The notes beneath the pieces were generated by a model, which was not told the DNA's origin, did not search any database, and worked only from the letters and a program-made list of their open reading frames with translations. The position numbers and the translations under genes are program-made. From Anastatus disparis (Eukaryota; Arthropoda; Insecta; Hymenoptera; Eupelmidae), in assembly GCA_017163975.1 (NCBI GenBank), contig JAFFSR010000218.1, positions 3,968,001-4,032,000 of the forward strand: DNA of 64,000 nt. Direction: 5' to 3'. This document shows, in pieces, positions 63,801 through 64,000 of this stretch. How positions within the stretch are numbered: the stretch's first letter is position 1; each line of letters begins with the position of its first letter.

Positions 63801-64000
63801 TTATTTTGCCTATGCATGTAAAAATGATAAATCAAAAACTATTATGGAAAATTACAAAAGAACTTTATGAATTCTACATTTGAAATACATTGACCTAAAC
63901 AAATAAAAATCCAACGTCATTTTCAAACCTTCTTGATATGTACATATTTAGTTGTCACATAACAAATAAATCCAACCCCAAAAATGACTGTGTAATTTAA
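60807..64000. other. AT-rich noncoding stretch
   Basis: No gene recognised. A (CTT)n tract lies at about 61692-61716 and a (TG)n tract at about 61848-61860, with CpG-containing patches around 61650 and 61790. Remaining open frames are F/L-rich low complexity. Confidence 0.6.

Overview
The window is very AT-rich, intron-bearing animal DNA, most likely from an insect. The main support is a U6 snRNA pair with insect-style type 3 Pol III promoters and a microRNA matching the insect form of miR-190 next to a talin exon. The AT bias, tRNA-headed SINEs and many small foldback elements suggest a hymenopteran such as a parasitoid wasp, but that is an inference and nothing in the window fixes the species. 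Most of the 64 kb is noncoding: introns or intergenic DNA full of poly(A)/(T) runs, microsatellites and inverted-repeat elements.

Layout. 1-18.9 kb: noncoding DNA with two SINEs (4.8 and 8.4 kb), two members of a TTAA-flanked hairpin element (11.1 and 16.0 kb) and a U6 snRNA gene on the minus strand (17083-17188). 18.9-19.9 kb: a microRNA locus on the minus strand. mir-190 lies about 340 bp downstream of a short talin exon (19749-19874), and a palindromic element with a TATG target duplication sits between them. mir-190 is intronic in talin in both flies and vertebrates, so this is a conserved host-gene arrangement. 20-32 kb: noncoding, with a SINE, a third TTAA hairpin and two copies of a palindromic element. 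32.2-38.2 kb: a direct tandem duplication of about 3.0 kb, each unit carrying a complete four-exon C2H2 zinc-finger gene on the plus strand (390 and 359 aa). The copies differ by one finger, and each is followed by an out-of-frame remnant of a further finger. 38.2-42 kb: a double hairpin and a fourth TTAA hairpin. 42.2 kb: a second U6 gene with an identical RNA body. 42.7-51.3 kb: a repeat-dense block with a TA-flanked element nested in another, a 4.2 kb element with long inverted arms interrupted by a young 664 bp foldback, a piggyBac-like MITE, another SINE and a CCTAG element. 51-64 kb: noncoding, with a (TA)n tract (55.4 kb) and a 1.3 kb compound palindrome (59.5-60.8 kb) whose strand could fold into a three-way junction.

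How the parts fit. Talin exon, mir-190 and both U6 genes are on the minus strand; the zinc-finger pair is on the plus strand. If the talin exon belongs to a full gene, its flanking introns must be very long (no second talin exon was recognised), so the U6 genes and zinc-finger pair may be nested in or next to that gene. Splice sites were placed by eye, and repeat boundaries are approximate except where a target duplication is given.
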